A DNA stretch of 33,716 bases, taken from assembly GCA_947650155.1 (NCBI GenBank), contig CANSUS010000036.1, positions 1 through 33,716 of the forward strand, read 5' to 3'. The DNA comes from an uncultured Lachnospiraceae bacterium (GTDB lineage: Bacteria; Bacillota; Clostridia; Lachnospirales; Lachnospiraceae). Both the position numbers and the translations under genes were made by a program. This document shows positions 1-8,479 of the stretch, in pieces (position 1 is the stretch's first letter; every line of letters begins with the position of its first letter). The notes beneath the pieces were generated by a model. That model did not search any database, was not told where the DNA came from, and saw only the letters and a list, made by a program, of their open reading frames with translations.

Positions 1-83
1 AAACATCCTCAAACCCTTAAAAGTGTTGTATACTACAAGAGTATGTTTTTATTTTCATTTCATGACTTAAAAGTGGGGAAACC

Positions 84-779
84 ATGCGATTAGACAAATT
101 TTTATGCGACAGCGGATATGGAACAAGAAGTCAGGTAAAACAGCTTATAAAAGCGGGGCGGGTACTTGTAAACAAAAGTCCATGCAAACAGGCGGATCTG
201 AAAATAGACAATTTGAAAGATGTCATAACCGTAGACGGGAATGCATGCAGCTATTCTGAATTTGTCTATTATATGTTCCATAAACCTGCCGGCTGTGTAT
301 GCGCCGTGAAAGACAACGTAAATAAAACCGTTATGGAATATCTGAATAAAGAAGATTTAAGAAGGGATTTGTTTCCGGTAGGAAGGCTTGATAAAGATAC
401 GGAAGGACTTTTGCTGCTTACAAATAACGGCGCGCTTTCTCACAGACTTTTATCGCCCAAAAAACATGTCGCAAAAACCTATTACGTAAAAATAAAAGAA
501 GAAATTTCAGCAGCTGCATTGGATCTTCTGGAAACAGGCGTGGACATTGGCGATGAAAAAAAGACGCTTCCTGCGGCAGTAAGGATTGCAGGCCCAAAGG
601 AACTTTTTCTTACCATTTCGGAAGGAAGATACCATCAAATCAAACGGATGCTCTTCGCAGTCGGCAACGAAGTCGTTTACTTAAAACGTATTTCTATGGG
701 CAGCCTTTGTCTGGATGAAAATTTAAAACCGGGAGAGTACCGGGCATTAACCGGAGAGGAAATTAAGAAATTATGCTAA
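84..779 (+). CDS. RsuA/RluB-family S4-domain pseudouridine synthase
   Basis: Isomerises a uridine to pseudouridine in rRNA (cytoplasm). The 231-residue product starts with an S4 RNA-binding domain ([20 protein letters not shown], about residues 1-60). It continues into the catalytic domain, where [15 protein letters not shown] carries the conserved catalytic Asp of the RLD motif, and ends with the RYHQIKRM motif typical of the RsuA/RluB/RluE/RluF branch. Length is normal for this branch. A GGGGAA ribosome site lies just upstream of the ATG. The stop codon overlaps the start of the next gene (ATGC-TAA), which suggests translational coupling. The family call is firm. Whether the target is 16S (RsuA-like) or 23S (RluB-like) rRNA cannot be decided from the sequence. 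Confidence 0.9.
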   Translation: MRLDKFLCDSGYGTRSQVKQLIKAGRVLVNKSPCKQADLKIDNLKDVITVDGNACSYSEFVYYMFHKPAGCVCAVKDNVNKTVMEYLNKEDLRRDLFPVGRLDKDTEGLLLLTNNGALSHRLLSPKKHVAKTYYVKIKEEISAAALDLLETGVDIGDEKKTLPAAVRIAGPKELFLTISEGRYHQIKRMLFAVGNEVVYLKRISMGSLCLDENLKPGEYRALTGEEIKKLC

Positions 780-3352
780 AAGATATCAAAGCAGTTATTT
801 TTGATTTGGACGGAACCCTTGTGGATTCCATGTGGATATGGAAGGAAATCGATATTGAGTATCTTGGCAGATTCGGAATTACAATCCCGGACGGTCTGCA
901 AAAAGAAATTGAAGGCTTTAGTTTTTCGGAAACAGCCGCCTATTTTAAAGAACGATTTCAATTGCCGGATTCTCTCGATCAGATCAAGGAAGACTGGAAC
1001 CGCATGGCAAAAGAGAAGTACGAAACAGAAGTTCCTTTCAAACCGGGCATTCCTGCTTTTTTACAGTTTTGCCGGGAGCAGAATATAAAAATGGGAATTG
1101 CCACCAGCAACTCCAAAGAATTAGTAACCGCAGCCGTAAACGCGCTTGGCGCAGCCGATTATTTTTCCTGCATTATGACTGCCTGTGAAGTTAACAAAGG
1201 GAAACCTGCACCGGATCTTTATCTTGCCGTTGCCGGCGCGCTTTCCGTACCGCCCGAAAACTGTCTCGTATTTGAAGATATTATACCGGGTATTCAGGCT
1301 GGAAAAAACGCCGGCATGAAAGTATGCGCCGTGGAAGATCTTTACTCCAGTCATCAAAGAGAAGAAAAAAAGAATGCGGCGGATTATTATATCGAAACTT
1401 ATACAGATATTTTGAAAAATTGGGAATCCCCCGCATCTTCCGGCTCCTTTTTACCAGTCTCAAAAGAGGATATGATAAAACGCGGCATCAAACAGCTTGA
1501 TTTTGTCTATATATCCGGTGATGCCTATGTGGATCATCCCTCCTTTGGACATGCCATTATTACCCGGATTTTAGAAGCAAACGGCTATCAGGTAGGCATC
1601 ATTGCACAGCCGGACTGGAAAGATGAGAAGAGCATTACTGTTTTAGGGAAACCCAGACTCGGATTTTTAGTTTCTTCCGGTAATATGGATTCTATGGTAA
1701 ATCACTATTATGTGTCAAAAAAGCACAGACAGACAGATGCCTATACTCCGGGCGGGGAACCTTTTAAGCGTCCCGATCACGCCACTGTTGTTTACAGTAA
1801 TTTAATACGCAGAGTCTATAAAGACATTCCGATTATTATCGGCGGGATAGAAGCAAGTCTCCGCAGAATGGCACACTACGATTATTGGTCGGATTCCTTT
1901 AAACGATCCATTCTTTTGGACAGTCAGGCAGATTTGATTTCTTACGGTATGGGGGAACGGTCCATTGTAGAAATTGCAGACGCCTTAAACAGCGGTATTG
2001 CCGTAAAAGATATCTGTTTCATTGCAGGAACGGTTTATAAAACAAAGGATATTTCCGGTATTTATGATCCCATTCTTCTCCCTTCCTATGAAGAGATGAA
2101 GGAAAATCCCGTAAAATATGCGGACAGCTTTGGTATCCAGTATAGAAATACAGATCCTTTTACCGGTAAAACTCTGATCGAGCCTTATCCGAACGGCCAG
2201 TTTATAGTACAGACGCCGCCGTCTTCTCCGCTTACTACCGAAGAAATGGATCGTGTCTATGCCCTTCCTTATCAGAGGACCTACCATCCTTCTTATGAAG
2301 AAAAAGGCGGCGTTCCCGCCATTCATGAAATCAAGTTCTCCCTGATCAGCAACAGAGGCTGTTTTGGAGGATGCAGCTTTTGTGCCCTTACCTTTCATCA
2401 GGGACGAACCATTCAGGTCAGAAGCCATGAGTCTATTATAGAAGAAGCAAAACTATTGATACAGGACAGGGATTTTAAAGGATATATTCATGATGTGGGC
2501 GGACCTACCGCAAATTTCAGACATCCATCCTGTGAAAAGCAGCTTACGTCAGGTGTCTGTAAAAATAAACAATGCCTTTTTCCTTCGCCCTGCAAAAACC
2601 TGAAAGCAGATCACAGTGATTATTTAGCGCTTTTAAGAAAACTGCGGTCTCTTCCCGGCGTAAAAAAAGTCTTTATCCGCTCCGGCATCCGTTTTGATTA
2701 TCTGCTTGCCGATCAGGACGATACTTTTTTCAAAGAACTGGTAGAACACCATATCAGCGGACAGCTGAAAGTTGCGCCGGAGCATATTTCCGACGCAGTA
2801 CTGAGCAAAATGGGGAAGCCTGAGAATGCTGTATACGAAAGATTTGTAAAAAAATACAAACAGATCAACGACACTTTGCATAAGAAACAGTTTTTAGTAC
2901 CTTATCTGATGTCTTCTCATCCGGGTTCTACATTAAAAGAAGCCATAGAGCTTGCAGAATACCTGCGGGATTTGGGATATATGCCGGAGCAGGTGCAGGA
3001 TTTTTATCCGACGCCGTCCACCATATCAACCGTCATGTACTATACCGGAATTGATCCAAGAGATCAAAGCAAAGTTTATGTCTGCAAAAATCCTCACGAA
3101 AAAGCAATGCAGCGCGCATTAATACAATATCGTAATCCCAATAATTACGATCTGGTTTTGGAAGCGCTGAAACTTGCAAAAAGAGAAGATTTAATTGGTT
3201 ATGATAAAAAATGCCTGATCCGTCCCCGCAAAGGGAAGACGGAGCAGACGAAATATCATTCTCAAAAAAATACAGAGGCAGCAAAGAATCACTTACCCAA
3301 AAAGAAAAAGACGATCCGAAATGTACACAGGAAAAAAGGAAAAACCACCTGA
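773..3352 (+). CDS. HAD-family phosphatase fused to YgiQ-type radical SAM protein
   Basis: One uninterrupted 859-residue frame joins two normally separate proteins. Residues 1 to about 215 are a HAD phosphatase of the beta-phosphoglucomutase-like type: motif [11 protein letters not shown] (D11, D13), motif II ATSNS, a KGKPAPD lysine motif and motif [15 protein letters not shown]. From about residue 225 to 820 the protein is a YgiQ family member (UPF0313): FLPVSKEDM and [11 protein letters not shown] near its start, then the radical-SAM cluster motif C530-x3-C534-x2-C537 within [12 protein letters not shown]. The last 40 residues are a lysine-rich tail. The internal Met234 is an unlikely separate start because the conserved YgiQ block FLPVS precedes it and only one base separates it from a purine-rich stretch. 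YgiQ's substrate is not known, so the HAD domain may hint at a phosphorylated product (inference). It overlaps the pseudouridine synthase gene by 7 bases. Confidence 0.9.
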   Translation: MLKDIKAVIFDLDGTLVDSMWIWKEIDIEYLGRFGITIPDGLQKEIEGFSFSETAAYFKERFQLPDSLDQIKEDWNRMAKEKYETEVPFKPGIPAFLQFCREQNIKMGIATSNSKELVTAAVNALGAADYFSCIMTACEVNKGKPAPDLYLAVAGALSVPPENCLVFEDIIPGIQAGKNAGMKVCAVEDLYSSHQREEKKNAADYYIETYTDILKNWESPASSGSFLPVSKEDMIKRGIKQLDFVYISGDAYVDHPSFGHAIITRILEANGYQVGIIAQPDWKDEKSITVLGKPRLGFLVSSGNMDSMVNHYYVSKKHRQTDAYTPGGEPFKRPDHATVVYSNLIRRVYKDIPIIIGGIEASLRRMAHYDYWSDSFKRSILLDSQADLISYGMGERSIVEIADALNSGIAVKDICFIAGTVYKTKDISGIYDPILLPSYEEMKENPVKYADSFGIQYRNTDPFTGKTLIEPYPNGQFIVQTPPSSPLTTEEMDRVYALPYQRTYHPSYEEKGGVPAIHEIKFSLISNRGCFGGCSFCALTFHQGRTIQVRSHESIIEEAKLLIQDRDFKGYIHDVGGPTANFRHPSCEKQLTSGVCKNKQCLFPSPCKNLKADHSDYLALLRKLRSLPGVKKVFIRSGIRFDYLLADQDDTFFKELVEHHISGQLKVAPEHISDAVLSKMGKPENAVYERFVKKYKQINDTLHKKQFLVPYLMSSHPGSTLKEAIELAEYLRDLGYMPEQVQDFYPTPSTISTVMYYTGIDPRDQSKVYVCKNPHEKAMQRALIQYRNPNNYDLVLEALKLAKREDLIGYDKKCLIRPRKGKTEQTKYHSQKNTEAAKNHLPKKKKTIRNVHRKKGKTT

Positions 3353-3391
3353 AAAAGAATAAAAGAAAACAGGAAAAGGAGTAAATTCAAT

Positions 3392-4159
3392 ATGGGAAAA
3401 AATATAGCCGTCATTACAGGAGCATCTTCAGGAATGGGGATGGAGTTTGCATTTCAAATCGATTGTCTTTATACGAAAATTGATGAAATATGGCTGATCG
3501 CCAGACGAAAAGACAAATTGACAGAACTTGCAAAAATGTTAGATACAAAAACAAAAATTATACCGACAGACCTTTCAAACGAACTGGATTTGCAGGCGCT
3601 TTCCCTTTTTTTACAGGAGGAAAATCCTAAAATCAGAATTCTTGTCAATGCGGCCGGCCTGGGATTTATGGGAGAATTCCGCCGCGTTCCCATGAAAGAA
3701 CAGCTGAGTATGATCGATGTAAACGTCAGAGCGCTTACGGAACTTACCTGGCTTTGTCTGCCGTATATGCCAAAGAATGCAAGAATCATTCAGCTTGCTT
3801 CTTCTGCAGCCTTTCTGCCGCAGAAAAATTTTGCAGTTTACGCAGCTACAAAGTCCTATGTTTTAAGCTTTTCCAGAGCATTATCCGAAGAACTTAGAAA
3901 AAACAGTATTTACGTGACAGCCGTCTGCCCGGGTCCCGTTGACACCGCGTTTTTTCCTCTCGCCGGAAAATATGGAAGCGCTCTCGCCTTTAAAGAATTA
4001 ATTATGGTTCCTGCTGATAAAGTAGTAAAGAAGGCGTTGTACGATTCCCATAAGAAGAAGCAGATGTCCGTGTATTTTCTGCCCATAAAAGCCTTTCAAA
4101 TTGCGGCAAAGCTGCTTCCTCACAGGTTCATCTTTTTCATAATGCGGTTTTTAAAATAA
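3392..4159 (+). CDS. short-chain dehydrogenase/reductase (SDR family)
   Basis: A classical 255-residue SDR, an NAD(P)-dependent oxidoreductase of unknown substrate. The Rossmann glycine motif TGASSGMG is at residues 9-16, the NAAG motif follows (VNAAGLG), and the catalytic Ser and YxxxK are seen as LASSAAF and YAATKS. PGPVDT is the usual C-terminal motif. The arginine-rich start of the second strand (IARRKDKL) favours NADPH over NADH (inference). The C-terminal 30 residues are hydrophobic and basic (LLPHRFIFFIMRFLK), which could allow membrane contact. An AAGGAG ribosome site sits 10 bases before the ATG. It lies only 39 bases after the HAD-YgiQ gene and is probably co-transcribed. Confidence 0.88.
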   Translation: MGKNIAVITGASSGMGMEFAFQIDCLYTKIDEIWLIARRKDKLTELAKMLDTKTKIIPTDLSNELDLQALSLFLQEENPKIRILVNAAGLGFMGEFRRVPMKEQLSMIDVNVRALTELTWLCLPYMPKNARIIQLASSAAFLPQKNFAVYAATKSYVLSFSRALSEELRKNSIYVTAVCPGPVDTAFFPLAGKYGSALAFKELIMVPADKVVKKALYDSHKKKQMSVYFLPIKAFQIAAKLLPHRFIFFIMRFLK

Positions 4160-4192
4160 GAAAAGTATTTTGTTTTTGGAAAGGTTTCATAC

Positions 4193-4762
4193 ATGATAAA
4201 AATACAAATCCCCAAAGGATGCTTTGGATACATCAAGAGAAAACATATTTTGGAAATCATAAAAACGGTTCTTTATTTTGCCGTTTCCCTGTCACTGTAT
4301 ATAGCAGGTGTAAAAGCAACCGGAAGTAATAAAAATCTTTTAACAATTGTAGCCGTATTAGGCTGCCTGCCGGCCAGCAAAAGCGCGGTAAGCATGATTA
4401 TGTTTTTAAGGTTTAAAGGTTGTTCTTATGCCGTATATGATAATTTGAAACACGATTATAAAAATCTTTACCTTCTTTATGATATGATATTTACATCCTA
4501 TGATAAAAATTATGAAATTGACCAAATGGCAGTCAGTGATAAAGTAATCTGTGCATACAGTGAGAAAAAAACACTGGATGAGAGAGCGTGTGAAAAGCAC
4601 TTGTCAGATATGCTTGTTCAAAACGGATTCAAAAATATTACTGTAAAAATATTTAAAGATATTTCTAAATACCAGAAACGTCTGGAACAGTTGGACGAAT
4701 CCGCTGAACTTGGAAAGATTTCCGATGCCGTCAGAACGCTTATGCTGGAAATCTCTTTGTAG
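4193..4762 (+). CDS. unknown protein with two predicted membrane segments
   Basis: I do not recognise this 189-residue protein. After a basic N-terminus there are two hydrophobic stretches, about residues 18-40 (IIKTVLYFAVSLSLYIAGV) and 47-72, ending in FLRFKG. The remaining 115 or so residues are polar, charged and probably cytoplasmic (positive-inside rule). They contain no catalytic motif I can identify. A GGAAAGG ribosome site lies about 9 bases before the ATG. It sits 33 bases after the SDR gene and 46 bases before a pseudouridine synthase gene in the same direction, so it is likely part of the same transcript. The reading frame is open and well placed, so I take it as a real gene. No function is proposed. 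Confidence 0.7.
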   Translation: MIKIQIPKGCFGYIKRKHILEIIKTVLYFAVSLSLYIAGVKATGSNKNLLTIVAVLGCLPASKSAVSMIMFLRFKGCSYAVYDNLKHDYKNLYLLYDMIFTSYDKNYEIDQMAVSDKVICAYSEKKTLDERACEKHLSDMLVQNGFKNITVKIFKDISKYQKRLEQLDESAELGKISDAVRTLMLEISL

Positions 4763-4808
4763 TTTATTATAAAAGTTTTAACGATTATGACACAAGAGGG
4801 TACTGCTT

Positions 4809-5837
4809 ATGAAGCTTATTTCTGTTACAGAGAATGATACAGGGCAAAGACTGGATAAATTTTTGCATAAATGCCTGACAAAAGCGCCAACAAGCTTTAT
4901 TTATAAAATGCTTCGGAAAAAAAACATTACATTAAACGGTAAAAAAGCAGAAGGAAATGAGATTTTAAAGCTTTCAGATGAAATAACGTTCTTTCTTTCT
5001 GACGAAACCTATGAAAAGTTCTCAACTTCATCTGACCTGTCAATTACAGAATATGAGAAGGCCTATCGGCAGTTAAAAAACGTTCAGATCCTATATGAAG
5101 ACAATGATATTCTTGTTCTTAATAAACCGTCCGATCTGCTTTCTCAAAAAGCCGTTCCAACGGATTTATCTTTAAATGAGTGGATGATTGGCTATATGCT
5201 TGCCAGCGGCAGTATAAAAAAGGAACAGCTTTCCCGGTTTAAACCCTCTGTCTGTAACCGCCTTGACAGAAATACTACCGGTCTTGTCCTTGCAGGAAAA
5301 ACCCTCTCCGGACTACAGTTTCTTTCCGCTCAGTTAAAGTCAAGAAGCGTTCATAAATACTACAGACTTTTGGTAAAAGGAAAAGTTACAGAGGAAAAAC
5401 TGATCGAAGGCTTCCTGATAAAAGACCATGCTGCAAACAGGGTTACTGTCATAAAGAATCCTGACAAAGCGCTGCCGGAAAAAGCGTCTTTCATTCAGAC
5501 ATTCTATAAACCTGTTTGTATCATAGAAGACAACACCTTGCTGGAAGTGGAGCTGATTACCGGAAAAACCCATCAAATCCGTGCCCATCTTTCTTCCATT
5601 GGGCATCCTCTGATTGGAGATTATAAATACGGCGATATAAAGTTAAATGAACAGTATAAGAAAAACTTTGGAATAGATTCGCAGCTGCTTCACGCATACC
5701 GCATTGTTTTTCCCGTTCTTTCGGATCACTATATCCATTTGAGTAAAAGAGAGTTTATCGCGCCTCTCCCTGAAAAATTTAAAGCGCTTTGCGAAAAAAA
5801 CAACAGATGCCGGACTTTGCCGGACATTCTTATATGA
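4809..5837 (+). CDS. RluA-family pseudouridine synthase (RluC/RluD-like)
   Basis: A 342-residue member of the RluA family, which makes pseudouridine in 23S rRNA or tRNA. An N-terminal S4 domain (residues 1-70, with GQRLDKFLHKCL) is followed by the synthase domain. That domain has ILYEDNDILVLNKPS, the catalytic-Asp motif NRLDRNTTGLVLAGKT, and the late motif ITGKTHQIRAHLSSIGHPLIGD. The more usual HRLD is NRLD here; the catalytic Asp is kept. Length and domain order fit RluC/RluD. A second, different RluA-family gene (rluD-like) lies at 30283-31203 on the other strand, so the two probably modify different sites. It starts with ATG after an AGAGGG ribosome site and is followed closely by recU. 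Confidence 0.9.
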   Translation: MKLISVTENDTGQRLDKFLHKCLTKAPTSFIYKMLRKKNITLNGKKAEGNEILKLSDEITFFLSDETYEKFSTSSDLSITEYEKAYRQLKNVQILYEDNDILVLNKPSDLLSQKAVPTDLSLNEWMIGYMLASGSIKKEQLSRFKPSVCNRLDRNTTGLVLAGKTLSGLQFLSAQLKSRSVHKYYRLLVKGKVTEEKLIEGFLIKDHAANRVTVIKNPDKALPEKASFIQTFYKPVCIIEDNTLLEVELITGKTHQIRAHLSSIGHPLIGDYKYGDIKLNEQYKKNFGIDSQLLHAYRIVFPVLSDHYIHLSKREFIAPLPEKFKALCEKNNRCRTLPDILI

Positions 5838-5858
5838 AATAAAAAGGAGGCCTGTATT

Positions 5859-6404
5859 TTGGCTACCTGGAATTCAAGAGGATTAAGAGGTTCTACTTTG
5901 GAGGACATGATAAACCGTACAAATGAAAAGTATTTGGAAAGCGGACTTGCTCTGATTCAAAAAATTCCGACACCGATTACTCCTGTTAAAATAGATAAAG
6001 AAAATCATCATATTACGCTTGCTTACTTTGACCAGAAAAGTACGGTAGACTATATTGGCGCAGTGCAGGGAATCCCCGTCTGCTTCGATGCAAAGGAATG
6101 TGCAGTGGATACTTTTTCCCTTCAGAATATTCATGAGCATCAGGTAGAATTTATGCGCCAGTTTGAAAAACAGGGCGGGGTCGCCTTTTTTATCATTTTT
6201 TACTCAGCAAGAAACCTGTTTTATTATCTTCCCTTTGAAACCCTTTTCACCTTTTGGCAGAGAGCTAAAAACGGGGGACGGAAAAGTTTTCGCTTTGAAG
6301 AACTTTCCCCTGAATATGTGATTCCGAAAAAACAGGGGATTTTGGTGCCGTATCTGGACAGTATGCAGAAAGATTTATCACAAAAAGATTCCAAAGAACG
6401 TTGA
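5859..6404 (+). CDS. recU: Holliday junction resolvase RecU
   Basis: RecU resolves four-way DNA junctions in homologous recombination and chromosome segregation in Firmicutes. The 181-residue product shows the family's order of motifs: N-terminal RGLRGSTLEDMINRTNEKYL, then the active-site block with STVDYIG (D64) and FDAKE (D77, K79; Bacillus RecU has Glu-x-Lys at the second site, so Asp replaces Glu here), then the LQNIHEHQ block and a C-terminal FRFEEL segment. The start is a TTG codon, chosen because a strong AAGGAGG site lies 8 bases upstream and the protein then begins where RecU proteins begin. In Bacillus recU pairs with the penicillin-binding protein gene ponA. Here it follows a pseudouridine synthase instead. 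Its stop codon overlaps the -35 box of the histidine operon promoter. Confidence 0.88.
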   Translation: MATWNSRGLRGSTLEDMINRTNEKYLESGLALIQKIPTPITPVKIDKENHHITLAYFDQKSTVDYIGAVQGIPVCFDAKECAVDTFSLQNIHEHQVEFMRQFEKQGGVAFFIIFYSARNLFYYLPFETLFTFWQRAKNGGRKSFRFEELSPEYVIPKKQGILVPYLDSMQKDLSQKDSKER

Positions 6405-6429
6405 CATCCTAATGAAAAACAGGTATACT
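6401..6429 (+). promoter_or_regulatory. sigma-A promoter of the histidine operon
   Basis: TTGACA at 6401-6406 and TATACT at 6424-6429 are separated by exactly 17 bases, close to the vegetative consensus. The -35 box overlaps the recU stop codon. Transcription would begin near 6436, giving a leader of about 105 bases before hisZ. A possible second -10 (TATAAT, 6495-6500) lies in the leader but has no good -35 at normal spacing. Confidence 0.8.
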
Positions 6430-6512
6430 ACGACTAATTCGTCAAGATACCGTGATACTATGGTAGCACGTTAATTTGCTAAAGTAAACTGCATTATAAT
6501 ATTCATATAACC

Positions 6513-6528
6513 GTCCATTTATATGGAC
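6513..6528 (+). promoter_or_regulatory. hairpin in the hisZ leader next to the ribosome site
   Basis: GTCCAT and ATGGAC form a perfect 6-bp stem with a TTAT loop, ending six bases before the TTGGAG ribosome site of hisZ. A weaker stem, CGTG/CACG with an inner CTA/TAG, lies at 6451-6470. The leader has no run of His codons and no T-box core sequence, so the usual his attenuation or T-box control is not supported. A role for this stem is only inferred. Confidence 0.4.
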
Positions 6529-6542
6529 AGATTGGAGTATAA

Positions 6543-7811
6543 ATGAAAAAGCGTTTTGTACATACACCGGAGGGTGTACGGGATATTTACGGACCTGAAT
6601 ATATGAAAAAACTTGCCATTGAAGATTTATTACATACTAAGTTCAGAAGTTTCGGTTATCAGGACATCCAGACACCTACTTTTGAATTTTTTGACGTATT
6701 TTCCAGGGAGATCGGAACCACTCCGTCCAAAGAGTTATACAAATTTTTTGACAAAGAAGGAAACACTTTAGTGCTGCGTCCTGATTTTACCCCGTCCATT
6801 GCCCGCTGCGCCGCAAAATATTTTATGGAAGAATCCTTACCGGTACGTTTCTGTTATTCTGGAAATACTTTTACAAATACGTCTAATCTTCAGGGAAAAT
6901 TAAAAGAAGTCACACAGATGGGCGTGGAACTGATCGGGGACGCCTCCGTAGAAGCGGACGCTGAAGCAATTGCGCTTGTAATTACATCTCTTTTAAGCAC
7001 AGGCCTTCAAAATTTCCAGATCAGTATTGGCGATGTGGAATTTTTCAAAGGATTATGCCGTGAAGCAGGGCTTAGTGAAGAAACGGAACTTGCACTGCGG
7101 GATGTGATTTCTGAAAAAAATCACTTTGGCGCCGAAGATTTGCTGATTCGGGAAAATATTCCCGAAAATTACAGGAAAAGCCTTTTGAAAGTAACAGAAC
7201 TTTTCGGGAACTATGAAGCAATCGAAGAGGCGGCAAAACTGGTTCAAAATTCCGTTTCCAAAGAGGCGCTCAGCCGCCTTGAGAAACTATATGAACGGCT
7301 AAAGGCTTACCATGTGGACAAATATGTTTCTTTCGATCTGGGCTTATTAAGTAAGTATCATTACTATACCGGCATCATTTTTAAAGCCTATACATACGGA
7401 ATCGGAGACGCAATCGTGAAAGGCGGAAGATATGACAGCCTTTTGGAAAAGTTTGGAAAAACGTCTCCTGCAATCGGTTTTGTGATCGTGGTAGACGATG
7501 TCCTGGAAGCGCTTTCCAGACAGAATATTGATATTGACATACAGACAAACGATACCCTTATCGTTTATTTCGACTCGACTTACACAAAAGCCCTGAAGAA
7601 GAGTTTTGAACTTCGTGAAAAGGGAATCTGCGTTACATTGTTTCCATGCAGCGCCATACCGGATGGCAAAGACTGTGAATCCGCATATGAAATCTATGAA
7701 ACTTATGCCAGAAGCAGCCACTTTGCCCGCATTTTGTTTGTAGAAGAGGACAATATCAGAGAAACGCTTTTAACGACGACCGGCAGAATGGAGGAAAACT
7801 GGCATGAATGA
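6543..7811 (+). CDS. hisZ: ATP phosphoribosyltransferase regulatory subunit HisZ
   Basis: HisZ is a catalytically inactive relative of histidyl-tRNA synthetase that joins short-form HisG to form the active, histidine-inhibited first enzyme of histidine synthesis. The 422-residue protein opens with the class II synthetase-like TPEGVRDIYGPEY and has LRPDFTPSIARCAAKY. Later comes YYTGIIFKAY and a glycine-rich GGRYDSLLEKFGKTSPAIGF, followed by a C-terminal domain like an anticodon-binding fold. The next gene is a short HisG lacking the regulatory domain, which requires HisZ and so supports the call over a true HisRS. A GGAG ribosome site precedes the ATG. It overlaps hisG by 8 bases. First gene of the operon. 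Confidence 0.92.
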   Translation: MKKRFVHTPEGVRDIYGPEYMKKLAIEDLLHTKFRSFGYQDIQTPTFEFFDVFSREIGTTPSKELYKFFDKEGNTLVLRPDFTPSIARCAAKYFMEESLPVRFCYSGNTFTNTSNLQGKLKEVTQMGVELIGDASVEADAEAIALVITSLLSTGLQNFQISIGDVEFFKGLCREAGLSEETELALRDVISEKNHFGAEDLLIRENIPENYRKSLLKVTELFGNYEAIEEAAKLVQNSVSKEALSRLEKLYERLKAYHVDKYVSFDLGLLSKYHYYTGIIFKAYTYGIGDAIVKGGRYDSLLEKFGKTSPAIGFVIVVDDVLEALSRQNIDIDIQTNDTLIVYFDSTYTKALKKSFELREKGICVTLFPCSAIPDGKDCESAYEIYETYARSSHFARILFVEEDNIRETLLTTTGRMEENWHE

Positions 7812-8451
7812 AGAATCAAGGTACTTAACTTTTGCCCTCGGAAAAGGCAGACTTGCAAAAACAACGCTTTCTCTGTTTGAAAAGATTGGAATTACCTGCG
7901 AAGAAATGAAAGACAAAGATTCCAGAAAACTGATTTTTGTAAATGAAGATCTGAAACTGCGTTTTTTCCTTGCAAAAGGGCCGGATGTTCCCACATATGT
8001 GGAATATGGCGCAGCCGATATCGGCGTGGTGGGAAAAGATACTCTTTTGGAAGAGGGCAGACGGGTATATGAAGTTCTTGACCTGGGATTTGGAAAATGC
8101 CGTATGTGCGTATGCGGTCCCGGAAGCGCCAGGGAACTTTTAAAGCATCATGAAAGAATCCGGGTGGCAAGTAAATATCCCAATATTGCAAAAGACTATT
8201 TCTACAACAAAAAACACCAGACGGTAGACATTATAAAATTAAACGGTTCCGTAGAGCTTGGGCCCATCGTAAAGCTTTCCGATGTAATCGTGGACATTGT
8301 CGAGACTGGTTCTACACTGCGTGAAAACGGTCTGGAAGTATTAGAAGAGATCTGTCCCTTATCCGCCAGAATGATTGTGAATCAGGTAAGTATGCAGATG
8401 GAATCCGAACGGATCAAAAAACTGATAAACAGTTTAAGAGCATATATATAA
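7804..8451 (+). CDS. hisG: ATP phosphoribosyltransferase catalytic subunit, short form
   Basis: HisG joins ATP and PRPP to give phosphoribosyl-ATP, the committed step of histidine synthesis. At 215 residues it is the short form without the C-terminal ACT-like histidine-binding domain, so feedback control must come from HisZ, encoded directly upstream. Family motifs are clear: LTFALGKGRLAK near the N-terminus, GAADIGVVGKD in the middle, and the PRPP-binding loop DIVETGSTLRENGL. The ATG overlaps the end of hisZ, which fits matched expression of the two subunits. hisD follows after 28 bases. Confidence 0.95.
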   Translation: MNEESRYLTFALGKGRLAKTTLSLFEKIGITCEEMKDKDSRKLIFVNEDLKLRFFLAKGPDVPTYVEYGAADIGVVGKDTLLEEGRRVYEVLDLGFGKCRMCVCGPGSARELLKHHERIRVASKYPNIAKDYFYNKKHQTVDIIKLNGSVELGPIVKLSDVIVDIVETGSTLRENGLEVLEEICPLSARMIVNQVSMQMESERIKKLINSLRAYI

Positions 8452-8479
8452 TATCTTCAGAAAAGAGGTTAAACCAAAC

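Noticed and set aside
1-83. Promoter for the first pseudouridine synthase gene (TATACT at 29-34)
   Set aside because: There is no -35 box at usual spacing and no extended -10, so I do not list it as a feature.
1985-2428. 147-codon open frame on the minus strand inside the HAD-YgiQ gene
   Set aside because: It lies opposite a well-supported coding region, has no ribosome site and its product resembles no family; a shadow of the real gene.
1472-3352. Separate ygiQ gene starting at internal Met234
   Set aside because: The conserved YgiQ block FLPVS precedes this Met in the same frame, and the purine-rich stretch before it is only one base away, so independent initiation is unlikely.
6430-6542. 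T-box or His-codon attenuator in the hisZ leader
   Set aside because: The leader is about 105 bases, lacks the conserved T-box core, has no terminator with a T run and no cluster of His codons.
6543-7811. Histidyl-tRNA synthetase
   Set aside because: It sits directly before a short-form HisG lacking its regulatory domain, overlaps that gene and begins the his operon, which identifies HisZ.
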